From positions 412,358 through 476,357 of the forward strand of contig FOZF01000001.1 in assembly GCA_900113425.1 (NCBI GenBank): 64,000 bases of DNA, given 5' to 3'. The DNA comes from Stenotrophomonas maltophilia (GTDB lineage: Bacteria; Pseudomonadota; Gammaproteobacteria; Xanthomonadales; Xanthomonadaceae). Position numbers and translations under genes: made by a program. Positions 34,480 to 44,453 of this stretch are shown in pieces; position 1 is the first letter of the stretch, and every line of letters starts with the position of its first letter. The notes beneath the pieces were generated by a model, which made no database searches, was not told where the DNA came from, and was given only the letters and a program-made list of their open reading frames with translations.

Positions 34480-37400
34480 CAGGCCACCACCTGCACCGAG
34501 TTGTCCTCCACCAGCAGCGTGGTGCTGCCAAAGGTGTACACGTCGTAGGTCACGCCATTGATCAGCTGCGTGGTCCCGGTGTTGACCGCACCGATGACGT
34601 TCAGCACATCGTTGCTCTCGCCGGTGATCTGCAGCGTGTCATTGCCATCGGTGATCGCCGCCACCTCCGCCGCAGTGAGGGTGAGCACGCTGCCCGAATC
34701 TCCCGTGCCCAGATCGATGCGCTCGATGTTGCTGAGCGTGCCCACGCCGGCCGAGTTGTAGTCCAGGTCGATGCCATTGGCCAGGATCAGCGTGTCGAAA
34801 CCAGCCCCGCCGTCGATGCTGACGAAGTTGGTGGCGGTGATCTGGATCGCGTCGTCGCCGTTGCCTGCGACCACGTGATCGCCGCTGCCGACGTTGAAGA
34901 TCAGATCGCTGCCATCGCCGCCGTTGATGTGCTCGGAACTGCCGTTGGCGCCGGAGAGCACGTCGTTTCCAGACGTTCCGTTGACATCGATCTGGCCGAT
35001 GTTCAACGACAGTCCGTTCGGACTCAGCGTGACGCCATAGGCGGCGCTGTCGTTGCCGTTGGAATCGGTGGCCACCAGGTTGAACGAGATCTGTGCGCCC
35101 AGGTTGAGGATATCGGTGATGTTCAACCCGAGCTGGCTGAGGATGGTCGGGCTCAGCAGGTTCAGCGAGAAGTTGCCGGAGGGATCGGCCTGGATCGGTG
35201 ACAGTTCGACATTCAGTGCCGGCGTGATCACCCGGATCACCACGCTCGAATCCGGCTCGGTTTGGCCACTGAAGCCAAAGCGCGGGCTGAGAGGATTGAG
35301 GCTGACGTCCACGCCGAAGTTGCCGATGGTGACCGGCTGTTCGATGCTGGTGCCGATGCCGATGCTGGCCACGTTGCTCGGATTGCCAGCCGGATCACTG
35401 CCCACGACCGACACCTGTGCGTTGAGCAGCTGGTCCCAGGTGAAGTCGATATCCAGATCGGTGAGCAGGTTCAGCGATGCCAGGCCACTGTTGTCGGCGG
35501 TGACCGTCGCCGTGGCCGTCACACCTCCTACCGTGAGCGTGACCGTCAACTCGGTGCCGGGTTGGGCGGAAATGGTCAGCAGATTGCCGACCAGCGACAA
35601 CACCGGGGTTGCTGGCGGAACCGTATCGATGGTGAAGGCTTCCGGCGCCGATGCGGTGCCACCGGCGACTTCGGCGGTGATGGTCGATGCGCCTTCCGGG
35701 AACGGCCCCATGCCAGCGGGCGGCGTCAAGGTCACGGTCACCGAACCGGCCGCGATGTCCGCAGCGGTCAGGGTGTGGCTGACATCGGCCTCATAGCCGT
35801 TCTGGCCCGCAAACCTGACGGTGATGACCTGCCCGACCTGCATCGTCGGGCGAACGGTCACGTCGACCTGGATGCCGTCGCCGATTTCCGCAGCATTGAT
35901 CCACGTGTCGGCGGCCTCCGGCACGCTGATGTCCGGCGGTGCAAGGTCGGGGGCATTGATCGTCGCCGGACCGCTGGTATTGCCCGCAAGATCGATCGCC
36001 ACCGCAGAGATCAGCTCGCCGGCAATCAACGCCGGTGCGAACGGCAGGCTGAAGTTGCCGCTGCCATCCACATTGACGGTGATCGGGTTCGCGGTGTCTC
36101 CATTGACCACGATCCGGACCTGGCTGTTGGGCTCGGCCGTGCCGCTCAGCAGCGTACCGTCAGCACTCACGCTGAGCAGCGGCGCCGGCGGCGCCACCGC
36201 ATCGACGGTGGTGGTGGCCGGGCCGCTGGTATTGCCCGCCGCATCCTGCGCGAGGGCATTGATCACCGTGCCGTCGGGCAGCGGTGTGCCCGGAGTGAAG
36301 CTCCAGTTGCCGCTGCCATCGGCGGTGGTCTGCCCGATCGGATCGCCGTTGCCATCCGTGAGGATCACCGTGGCGCCGGCTTCGGCGGTGCCATTGATGA
36401 CGCTGCCGTTGCTCGGGTCGATCACCGGGGTCGGCGGCGCCACCGCGTCCACCGTGGTGGTGGCCGGGCCGCTGTTGTTGCCCGCCGCATCCTGCGCGAT
36501 GGCATTGATCACCGTGCCGTCGGGCAGCGGCGTGGCCGGGCTGAAACTCCAGTTGCCACTGCCATCGGCGATGGCTTCGCCGATGGGATCGCCGTTGCCA
36601 TCGGTCAGGATCACCGTGGCGCCGGCTTCAGCGGTGCCAGCGATGACGCTGCCGTTGCTCGGGTCGATCACCGGGGCCGGCGGCGCCACCGCGTCCACCG
36701 TGGTGGTGGCCGGGCCGCTGTTGTTGCCCGCCGCATCCTGCGCGATGGCATTGATCACCGTGCCGTCGGGCAGCGGCGCACCGGGAGTGAAGCTCCAGTT
36801 GCCACTGCCATCGGCGATAGCCTGCCCGATCGGATCGCCATTGCCATCGGTGAGGATCACCGTGGCGCCGGCTTCGGCGGTGCCAGCGATGACGCTGCCG
36901 TTGCTCGGGTCGATCACCGGGGCCGGCGGCGCCACCGCGTCCACCGTGGTGGTAGCCGGGCCACTGCTATTGCCCGCCGCATCCTGGGCCACCGCATTGA
37001 TCACGGTGCCATCGGGCAGCGGCGTGCCGGGAGTGAAGCTCCAGTTGCCGCTGCCATCGGCGATGGCCTGCCCGATCGGATCGCCATTGCCATCGGTGAG
37101 GATCACCGTGGCACCGGCTTCAGCCGTACCGCTGATGACGCTGCCGTTGCTCGGGTCGATCACCGGTGCCGGCGGCGCCACAGCGTCCACCGTGGTCGTG
37201 GCCGGGCCGCTGGTATTGCCTGCCGCATCCTGGGCCACCGCGTTGATCACGGTGCCATCCGGCAGCGGCGCACCGGGAGTGAAGCTCCAGTTGCCGCTGC
37301 CATCAGCGACAGCCTGCCCGATCGGATCGCCATTGCCATCGGTGAGGATCACCGTGGCACCGGCTTCGGCCGTACCGCTCACCACACTGCCGTTGCTCGG

Positions 37401-40400
37401 GTCGATCACCGGGGCCGGCGGCGCCACCGCGTCCACCGTGGTGGTGGCCGGGCCACTGCTATTGCCCGCCGCATCCTGGGCCACCGCGTTGATCACGGTG
37501 CCGTCGGGCAGCGGCGTGGCCGGGCTGAAGCTCCAGTTGCCGCTGCCATCGGCGGTGGCCTGCCCGATCGGGTTGCCACTGCCATCGGTGAGGATCACCG
37601 TGGCACCGGCTTCAGCCGTACCGCTGATGACGCTGCCGTTGCTCGGGTCGATCACCGGGGCCGGCGGCGCCACCGCGTCCACCGTGGTGGTGGCCGGGCC
37701 GCTGGTATTGCCTGCGGCATCCTGGGCCACCGCGTTGATCACGGTGCCATCGGGCAGCGGCGCACCGGGAGTGAAGCTCCAGTTGCCGCTGCCATCGGCG
37801 GTGGTCTGCCCGATCGGATCGCCATTGCCATCGGTGAGGATCACCGTGGCACCGGCTTCAGCCGTACCGCTGATGACGCTGCCGTTGCTCGGGTCGATCA
37901 CCGGTGCCGGCGGCGCCACCGCATCGACGGTGGTGCTGACCGGGCCGCTGTTGTTGCCCGCCGCATCCTGCGCGATGGCATTGATCACGGTGCCGTCGGG
38001 CAGCGGCGTAGCCGGGGTGAAGCTCCAGTTGCCGCTGCCATCGGCGATGGCTTCGCCGATGGGATCGCCGTTGCCGTCGGTCAGGATCACCTTCACGCCG
38101 GGCTCGACGGTGCCGGTGATCACCGTGCCGTTGCTGGCATCAAGCGTCGGCGCCGACGGCGCGACCGCATCGACGGTCGTGCTGACCGGGCTGCTGTTGT
38201 TGCCGGCCGCGTCGCGCGCCAGTGCATTGATGACGGTGCCATCGGGCAGCGGCGTGCCGGGCGTGAACGACCAGTTGCCACTGCCATCGGCGATGGTCTG
38301 CCCAATCGGAATGCCGTTGCCGTCAGTGAGGATCACTGTCGCACCGGCTTCGGCGGTGCCGCTGATGACGCTGCCGTTGCTCGCGTCGATCGTCGGTGCC
38401 GGCGGCGCGACCGAATCGACCGTGGTACTGGCCGGGCCGCTGCCGTTGCCCGCCGCATCCTGCGCCACCGCAGTGATCACCGTGCCATTCGGCAACGGTG
38501 TGGCCGGCGTGTAGCTCCAGTTGCCGGCGCCATCGGCGGTGGTCTGCCCGATCGGGTTGCCGCTGCCATCGGTCAGGATCACCGTGGCACCAGCTTCGGC
38601 TGTACCGCTCACCACACTGCCGTTGCTCGGGTCGATCACCGGGGCCGGCGGCGCCACCGTATCCACGGTGGTCGTGGCCGGGCCACTCGCGTTGCCTGCC
38701 GCATCCTGGGCCACCGCAGTAATCACGGTGCCATCGGGCAGCGGCGTGCCGGGCGTGAACGACCAGTTGCCACTGCCATCGGCGGTGGTCTGCCCGATCG
38801 GATCGCCATTGCCATCGGTCAGGACCACCGTCGCGCCGGCTTCGGCGGTGCCGCTGATCACCGCACCATTGCTGGCGTTGATCACCGGCGCCGGCGGCGC
38901 CACCGCATCGACGGTGGTACTGGCGGGGCCGCTGCTGTTGCCGGCCGGGTCCATCGCGATGGCGTTGACCACCGTGCCATCGGGCAATGGCGTGGCCGGA
39001 GTGAAGCTCCAGTTGCCACTGCCATCGGCGGTGGTCTGCCCGATCGGGTTGCCACTGCCATCGGTGAGGATCACCGTGGCACTGGCTTCAGCCGTGCCGC
39101 TGATGATGCTGCCGTTGCTAGCGTCGATGACCGGCGCCGGCGGTGCGACTGCATCCACGGTGGTGCTGGCCGGGCCACTGGTGTTGCCTGCCGCATCCTG
39201 GGCGACCGCGGTGATCACCGTGCCGTCCGGCAGCGCCGTGGCGGGGGTGAAGCTCCAGTTGCCGCTGCCATCGGCCGTGGTCTGCCCGATCGGGTTGCCG
39301 TTGCCATCGGTGAGAATCACTATCGCACCGGCTTCGGCGGTGCCGCTGATCACCACGCCGTTGCTGGCGTTGATGACCGGTGCCGACGGTGCCAGCGCAT
39401 CCACGGTGATGCTGGCCGGGCCACTGCTGTTGCCGGCCGGGTCCGTCGCGATGGCGTTGACCACTGTGCCATCGGGCAATGGCGTAGCCGGGGTGAAGCT
39501 CCAGTTGCCGCTGCCATCGGCCGTGGTCTGCCCGATCGGAGTGCCGCTGCCGTCGGTCAGCACGATGGTTGCATTGGCCTCAGCAGTGCCGCTGATCTCG
39601 GCACCATTGCTGGGATCGATCACGGGCGCGGGCGGCGCAACGCCATCGATGGTGATCGCCGCCGGCGCACTGTCGACACCGGAAGGACTGCGCGCGATCA
39701 CATTGACCACGGTCCCATCGGGCAGCGGTACGCCCGGGGTGAACGACCAGTTGCCACTGCCGTCAGCCGTGACCTGGCCGATCGGGTTGCCGCTGCCATC
39801 GGTGATGATGACCGTATTGCCCGGATCTGCAGTACCGCTGATCACCGAGCCATTGCTGGGATCGATCAGCGGAATCGAGGGCAACGAGCTGTCGACGGTG
39901 GTGCTTGCCGGTGCGCTGGTGTTGCCTGCGGCATCGGTCGCGGTGACGTTGACCACCGTGCCATCGGGCAGCGGCGTGGCGGGGCTGAAGCTCCAGTTGC
40001 CACTGCCATCAACAGTGGCCTGCCCGATCGGATTGCCGTCGCCGTCGGTCAGCGTCACGGTGCTGTTCGGTTCGGCCGTGCCGGTGAGGACGTTGCCATT
40101 GCTGGCGTTGACGACCGGCGTTGGCGGCGCCACCGCATCGACCGTGGTGCTGCCCTGCGGGCCGGTGTTGCCGGCCGCATCCTGCGCGACCGCGTTGACC
40201 ACCGTGCCGTCAGGCAGTGCCGTGGCCGGGGTGAAGCTCCAGTTGCCACTGCCATCGGCGGTGGTCTGCCCGATGGGGTTGCCATTGCCATCGGTGAGGA
40301 TCACCGTGGCGCCGGCCTCGGCGGTGCCGGTGATCGTCGTGCCATTGCTCGGGTCGACCACAGGGGCCGGCGGCGGCAGCGCATCAACGGTGATGGCCGC

Positions 40401-43400
40401 CTGCGGGCCGGTATTGCCGGTGGCATCGGTGGCGGTCGCCACGATCACCGTCCCGTCCGGCAGCGGCGTGCCGGGAGTGAAGCTCCAGTTGCCACTGCCA
40501 TCGGCGGTGACCTGGCCGATCGGATTGCCGCTGCCGTCAGTCAGGATGACCGTGCTGCCAGCTTCGGCAGTACCACTGACGGTGGTGCCGTTGCTTGGAT
40601 AGATGACCGGCGCCGGCGGCGCACTGGCATCGACAGAGACGGTAGCCGGCGGACTGGTATTGCCAGCCGCGTCCACCGCCACGGCCGTGACGACGGTGCC
40701 ATCCGGCAGCGGCGTGGCCGGCGTGTAGCTCCAGTTGCCGCTGCCATCGACGGTGACCTCCGCGATCAGGCCACCGTTGCCGTCAGTGAGGATGATCTTG
40801 CTGTTGGGCTCGGCGGTACCGCTGACCGTGTTGCCGTTGCTGGGATTCAGCACCGGCGTCGCCGGTGGCAGCGCGTCCACGGTGATGCTGGTCGCGCCGC
40901 TGGTATTGCCAGAGGCATCGGTGGCGGTCGCGCTGACGACGCTGCCATCGGGCAGCGGCGTAGCGAGCGGGAACGACCAGTTGCCGTTGCTGTCGACCGG
41001 GGCCTGACCGAAGGGATTACCGCTGCCATCAATCAACGTGACGACACTGCCCGGCTCGGCCGTGCCACTGAGGGTGATGCCATTGCTCGGGTTGACCACG
41101 GGTGCGGCAGGTGCAACGGCATCGACCGTGATCGACGAAGGCGCACTGGTGTTGCCGGTGGCATCGGTGGCCGTGGCGTTGATCACGGTGCCATCGGGAA
41201 GCGGCGTCGCCGGAGTGAAGATCCAGTCGCCAGAGCCATCGGCGGTGACCTGCGCAATGAGATTGCCATTGCCATCGGTGAGCGTCACCGTGCTTCCCGG
41301 CTCGGCGGTGCCCAGGATCAGGGTGCCATTGCTGACGTCGAGCATGGGCGCCGCCGGCGCCTGCGAGTCGATGGTGACGCTGCTGCCGACGCTGGCATTG
41401 CCGGAGCCATCCACTGCCACGGCGTTGACCACCGTGCCGTTGGGCAGGGGCGTAGCGGGCGTGTAGCTCCAGTTGCCGCTGCCATCGACCGTTACGCTGG
41501 CAATCGGATCACCATTGCCATCGGTGAGGATCACCGTGCTGCCGGGCTCGGCGGTGCCACTGACTGCGCTGCCGTTGCTCAGATTCAGCACAGGCGCGGC
41601 CGGTGGCACCGCATCCACCGTGGTGCCGCCCTGCCCGCCGGTGTTGCCTGCCGCGTCGGTGGCGGTGGCATTGATCACGGTGCCGTCCGGCAGTGGCGTG
41701 GCCGGGGTGAAGCTCCAGTTGCCATTGCCGTCGGTGGTGGTCTGGCCTATCGGAGTGCCGCTGCCGTCAGTCAGCGTCACGGTACTGCCGGGCTCGGCGG
41801 TACCGCTGATGCTCGTGCCGTTGCTGGGGAGCACGACCGGGGCGGCCGGAGCGACCGCGTCAACGATGATGCTGGCGCCGGGGCCGGTGTTGCCGGTGGC
41901 GTCCGTGGCACTGGCGTTGACCACGGTGCCGTTCGGAAGCGGCGTGGCCGGGGTGAAGCTCCAGTCACCGTTGCCGTCGGCGGTGACCTGCCCGATCGGA
42001 TTACCGTTGCCATCGGTCAACGTGACCGTGCTGCCGGGCTCGGCGGTTCCGCTGAGCGCGGTGCCGTTGCTGGCCTCGAGTACGGGCGCGGCAGGCGGCT
42101 GCGAATCCACGGTGACCGTTGCCGGCGGGCTGCTGTTGCCTGCGGCATCCTCGGCAACCACCGTGACCACCGTGCCATCGGGCAGCGGCGTGCCGGGGGT
42201 GTAGCTCCAGTTGCCGCTGCCATCGACGGCGACTTCCGCAATCGGATTGCCGTTGCCGTCGGTCAGCACCACCGTGCTTCCGGGCTCGGCGGTGCCCGTG
42301 AGCGTGCCACCATTGCTGGGCTGCACGGTCGGCGTGGACGGCGCGACTGCATCGACCGTGGTGCTGCCCTGGCCGCTGGTGTTGCCGGCCGGATCAGTTG
42401 CGGTGGCATTCACCACCGTGCCGTCCGGCAACGGCGTGCCCGGGGTGAAACTCCAGTGGCCATCGCCATCGGTGGTGACCTGGCCGATCGGGTTGCCATT
42501 GCCGTCGGTGAGGGTCACCGTGCTCCCGGCCTCGGCGGTACCACTGATCGCCGTGCCGTTGCTTGGATCGATGACCGGTGCGGCAGGCGCAACGCCATCG
42601 ATGGTGATCGACGTGGCGGGGCTGGTATTGCCGGCCGTATTCTGGGCCACGGCAGTGACCACGGTTCCATCAGCAAGCGCCGCAGGCGGCGTGAAGCTCC
42701 AGTTGCCGCTCGCATCCGCCACCGTCTGGCCGATCGGATTGCCATCGCCATCCGTAAGCAGGATGGTCAGGCCCGCGCCCGCCGTTCCGGAAATCACACT
42801 GCCATTGCTGGCATTCACCAGTGGCGCGTCGGGATAGTCGGGCGCCTGCACCGTGACCGGTGGACTGCTGTTGCCGGCCGGATCGGTCACCACCACGCTG
42901 ATCGTCTCGCCTTGGGTCAGCGGTGGGTCCAGTGGCACCGTGAACTGGCCGTCGCCGCCGATCACCACGGTGGCATCGGGCTGGCCATCGCCATCGGTAT
43001 CCACGCCCACCGTCGCTCCCGGCTCACCGCTGCCGCTGATGCTGCTGCCGTCGTCAGCCACCACCACGTTGCTGGCCGCTGCAGGCGGTGTGGTATCGGG
43101 AGCCGTCGCCTGCCCCGGTCCGCTCACGTTGCCGGCGGCATCGACCAACGTCACGCTGACTTTCTCGCCGTTGGTCAACGGCGGCGACAGGGTGACACTG
43201 AATCGCCCATCGGCGCCCACCGTTCCGGTCGCATCAGGCTGACCGTCAGCATTGGTATCGACCCGCACCGTGGCACCGACTTCACCGCTGCCGGTAAGCG
43301 TCCGGCCGTCTGCACTGAATGCCAGCCCGGTGGGTGCGGCCGGCGGCGTGGTATCGGGTACCGGGGGATTCTGCGGTGGATTCGGCGATCCGCCACCGCC

Positions 43401-43859
43401 ACCGCCGCCGCTGTCCGCCAGCGCCACCGCTGCGCCGACCGCCGCCAGCCCGCCAAGCACCATCGCGCCGCTGATGCCACTGCCTGCGCCCGCGCCCGCT
43501 GCAGTCAGCGAGTCAAACCCAGCCAGCGTCTCCTGCGGCAGATAGCTCGCTGCCAGCGGCCCATCGCTGGCCACCGCCGGCAGATCGACGGCCACGAGCT
43601 TCTTGTCATCCACCAGGAACAGATGGCTGGGCGATTGTCCTTCAGCATAGAAGTTGACGATGCGGACGTTCTCGCCGGTTTTCAGCTGCACCACGAGATC
43701 CTGGCCGTCCTTCACGTAGCCGGCGACCTGGTCTGGATCGATGTCCAGTGCGACGTTGCTGCTCTGCTGCAGCGTCACGACATCATTGCGGACGGTGGTG
43801 GCGGCGGTATCGGAGGTGATCGATTCGCTTGCCGGGACAACCTTGACGCGGATGGCCAT
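34479..43859 (-). CDS. Giant BapA/LapA-like Ig-repeat adhesin secreted by type I system
   Basis: A 3126-residue surface adhesin. Residues 1-118 form a BapA-prefix-like domain; TAAG at 119-122 resembles a LapG processing site. A short hydrophobic stretch (VLGGLAAVGAAVALAD) and a Gly/Pro linker follow. Then come two divergent Ig-like units, about 27 near-canonical 82-residue repeats (core ADGSGNWSFTPATPLPDG) and one divergent unit. The C-terminus has RTX-like Gly/Asp repeats (GTSGNDVLSGANG, INGGDGSDLI) and a type I secretion-type tail. The ATG at 43859 has GAGGA seven bases upstream. It heads the four-gene secretion operon and is expected to promote biofilm formation; the binding partner is unknown. 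Confidence 0.93.
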   Translation of the reverse strand: MAIRVKVVPASESITSDTAATTVRNDVVTLQQSSNVALDIDPDQVAGYVKDGQDLVVQLKTGENVRIVNFYAEGQSPSHLFLVDDKKLVAVDLPAVASDGPLAASYLPQETLAGFDSLTAAGAGAGSGISGAMVLGGLAAVGAAVALADSGGGGGGGSPNPPQNPPVPDTTPPAAPTGLAFSADGRTLTGSGEVGATVRVDTNADGQPDATGTVGADGRFSVTLSPPLTNGEKVSVTLVDAAGNVSGPGQATAPDTTPPAAASNVVVADDGSSISGSGEPGATVGVDTDGDGQPDATVVIGGDGQFTVPLDPPLTQGETISVVVTDPAGNSSPPVTVQAPDYPDAPLVNASNGSVISGTAGAGLTILLTDGDGNPIGQTVADASGNWSFTPPAALADGTVVTAVAQNTAGNTSPATSITIDGVAPAAPVIDPSNGTAISGTAEAGSTVTLTDGNGNPIGQVTTDGDGHWSFTPGTPLPDGTVVNATATDPAGNTSGQGSTTVDAVAPSTPTVQPSNGGTLTGTAEPGSTVVLTDGNGNPIAEVAVDGSGNWSYTPGTPLPDGTVVTVVAEDAAGNSSPPATVTVDSQPPAAPVLEASNGTALSGTAEPGSTVTLTDGNGNPIGQVTADGNGDWSFTPATPLPNGTVVNASATDATGNTGPGASIIVDAVAPAAPVVLPSNGTSISGTAEPGSTVTLTDGSGTPIGQTTTDGNGNWSFTPATPLPDGTVINATATDAAGNTGGQGGTTVDAVPPAAPVLNLSNGSAVSGTAEPGSTVILTDGNGDPIASVTVDGSGNWSYTPATPLPNGTVVNAVAVDGSGNASVGSSVTIDSQAPAAPMLDVSNGTLILGTAEPGSTVTLTDGNGNLIAQVTADGSGDWIFTPATPLPDGTVINATATDATGNTSAPSSITVDAVAPAAPVVNPSNGITLSGTAEPGSVVTLIDGSGNPFGQAPVDSNGNWSFPLATPLPDGSVVSATATDASGNTSGATSITVDALPPATPVLNPSNGNTVSGTAEPNSKIILTDGNGGLIAEVTVDGSGNWSYTPATPLPDGTVVTAVAVDAAGNTSPPATVSVDASAPPAPVIYPSNGTTVSGTAEAGSTVILTDGSGNPIGQVTADGSGNWSFTPGTPLPDGTVIVATATDATGNTGPQAAITVDALPPPAPVVDPSNGTTITGTAEAGATVILTDGNGNPIGQTTADGSGNWSFTPATALPDGTVVNAVAQDAAGNTGPQGSTTVDAVAPPTPVVNASNGNVLTGTAEPNSTVTLTDGDGNPIGQATVDGSGNWSFSPATPLPDGTVVNVTATDAAGNTSAPASTTVDSSLPSIPLIDPSNGSVISGTADPGNTVIITDGSGNPIGQVTADGSGNWSFTPGVPLPDGTVVNVIARSPSGVDSAPAAITIDGVAPPAPVIDPSNGAEISGTAEANATIVLTDGSGTPIGQTTADGSGNWSFTPATPLPDGTVVNAIATDPAGNSSGPASITVDALAPSAPVINASNGVVISGTAEAGAIVILTDGNGNPIGQTTADGSGNWSFTPATALPDGTVITAVAQDAAGNTSGPASTTVDAVAPPAPVIDASNGSIISGTAEASATVILTDGSGNPIGQTTADGSGNWSFTPATPLPDGTVVNAIAMDPAGNSSGPASTTVDAVAPPAPVINASNGAVISGTAEAGATVVLTDGNGDPIGQTTADGSGNWSFTPGTPLPDGTVITAVAQDAAGNASGPATTTVDTVAPPAPVIDPSNGSVVSGTAEAGATVILTDGSGNPIGQTTADGAGNWSYTPATPLPNGTVITAVAQDAAGNGSGPASTTVDSVAPPAPTIDASNGSVISGTAEAGATVILTDGNGIPIGQTIADGSGNWSFTPGTPLPDGTVINALARDAAGNNSSPVSTTVDAVAPSAPTLDASNGTVITGTVEPGVKVILTDGNGDPIGEAIADGSGNWSFTPATPLPDGTVINAIAQDAAGNNSGPVSTTVDAVAPPAPVIDPSNGSVISGTAEAGATVILTDGNGDPIGQTTADGSGNWSFTPGAPLPDGTVINAVAQDAAGNTSGPATTTVDAVAPPAPVIDPSNGSVISGTAEAGATVILTDGSGNPIGQATADGSGNWSFSPATPLPDGTVINAVAQDAAGNSSGPATTTVDAVAPPAPVIDPSNGSVVSGTAEAGATVILTDGNGDPIGQAVADGSGNWSFTPGAPLPDGTVINAVAQDAAGNTSGPATTTVDAVAPPAPVIDPSNGSVISGTAEAGATVILTDGNGDPIGQAIADGSGNWSFTPGTPLPDGTVINAVAQDAAGNSSGPATTTVDAVAPPAPVIDPSNGSVIAGTAEAGATVILTDGNGDPIGQAIADGSGNWSFTPGAPLPDGTVINAIAQDAAGNNSGPATTTVDAVAPPAPVIDPSNGSVIAGTAEAGATVILTDGNGDPIGEAIADGSGNWSFSPATPLPDGTVINAIAQDAAGNNSGPATTTVDAVAPPTPVIDPSNGSVINGTAEAGATVILTDGNGDPIGQTTADGSGNWSFTPGTPLPDGTVINALAQDAAGNTSGPATTTVDAVAPPAPLLSVSADGTLLSGTAEPNSQVRIVVNGDTANPITVNVDGSGNFSLPFAPALIAGELISAVAIDLAGNTSGPATINAPDLAPPDISVPEAADTWINAAEIGDGIQVDVTVRPTMQVGQVITVRFAGQNGYEADVSHTLTAADIAAGSVTVTLTPPAGMGPFPEGASTITAEVAGGTASAPEAFTIDTVPPATPVLSLVGNLLTISAQPGTELTVTLTVGGVTATATVTADNSGLASLNLLTDLDIDFTWDQLLNAQVSVVGSDPAGNPSNVASIGIGTSIEQPVTIGNFGVDVSLNPLSPRFGFSGQTEPDSSVVIRVITPALNVELSPIQADPSGNFSLNLLSPTILSQLGLNITDILNLGAQISFNLVATDSNGNDSAAYGVTLSPNGLSLNIGQIDVNGTSGNDVLSGANGSSEHINGGDGSDLIFNVGSGDHVVAGNGDDAIQITATNFVSIDGGAGFDTLILANGIDLDYNSAGVGTLSNIERIDLGTGDSGSVLTLTAAEVAAITDGNDTLQITGESNDVLNVIGAVNTGTTQLINGVTYDVYTFGSTTLLVEDNSVQVVA
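36180..42830. repeat. About 27 tandem 246-bp repeats within the adhesin gene
   Basis: The period is 246 bp (82 codons). Copies between about 36.2 and 38.0 kb are almost identical at DNA level, while those from about 39.5 to 42.8 kb differ much more. The pattern suggests recent duplication or gene conversion toward the C-terminal end, and copy number may vary between strains or be mis-assembled. Confidence 0.93.
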
Positions 43860-44453
43860 GGGACATTCCTCTCTTCTACAGGCGCACCGCCATGCGCGCA
43901 ACGACGTCATGCACAGCGATCACGCTGGCACGGCGGCACGGAATGGATGTTTTCGCGCGAAGCCACCGCCAACAGGCAAAACGCCTGCTGCCGGATACGT
44001 GCTTCGGATTCTTCAGGCGACCGGATGCAGCGATGCGACGCGCCCGGTCGTGGTGCGATGCAGCGCTACAGCGTGGGCGCGAGATGCAGATGCATGAACG
44101 ACAATCCTCTTGTCTGGAATCGCCGACGCGCGTTCAGCGACGCGGTCAGGGCCGTCGGACGTCGGCCATTGCTCCCCCGTCCGCTGCGGGAGGGTATACA
44201 CCGCGTCGAAGTGAACGTTCCATGCAGATCGCGTGCATGCGGCCTTCATCGCGCAGGTCGTTGAAAGCTCTGTGACGCATCTGGCACGTCATTACGCTGG
44301 AACACCCGTTTTCACGGGGAAAAAATGCGATCCCAATTGACGCTTCGGGCTCGTTTTGCGCAGCGCAAAACGAACGAAGGAACGGTCGGGAGTGCCCGCA
44401 GCAACGCGTGGCGACTCCCCCGTTCCCCCTCATCACTACAACGATGACTGCGT
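43860..44453. other. 594-bp non-coding region upstream of the adhesin operon
   Basis: No gene is supported. It must contain the adhesin promoter (minus strand) and the end of the amidohydrolase transcript. Visible elements are a 23-bp perfect palindrome (44351-44373), CATGCA-N7-TGCATG at 44221-44239, and an AT-rich patch with six consecutive A at about 44320-44326. No confident -35/-10 pair was found. Confidence 0.6.
44351..44373. promoter_or_regulatory. 23-bp perfect palindrome with 11-bp arms
   Basis: TCGTTTTGCGC and GCGCAAAACGA flank a single A. No T-tract follows on either strand, and the one-base centre is too small for a normal terminator loop. A dimeric regulator site is therefore as likely as a terminator for the amidohydrolase gene. 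It lies about 490 bp upstream of the adhesin start. Confidence 0.5.

Noticed and set aside
35262-44264. A 3000-codon open frame on the plus strand, antisense to the adhesin, with other long open frames inside it
   Set aside because: It mirrors the adhesin repeats. Since 246 is divisible by three, lack of a stop in one repeat repeats in all. The product is Arg/His/Gly-rich with no domain, and the opposite strand encodes a coherent secreted adhesin.
44320-44330. Possible terminator with a CCCGT/ACGGG stem near the run of A
   Set aside because: On the plus strand the stem is followed by A, not T. On the minus strand the T run precedes the stem instead of following it.
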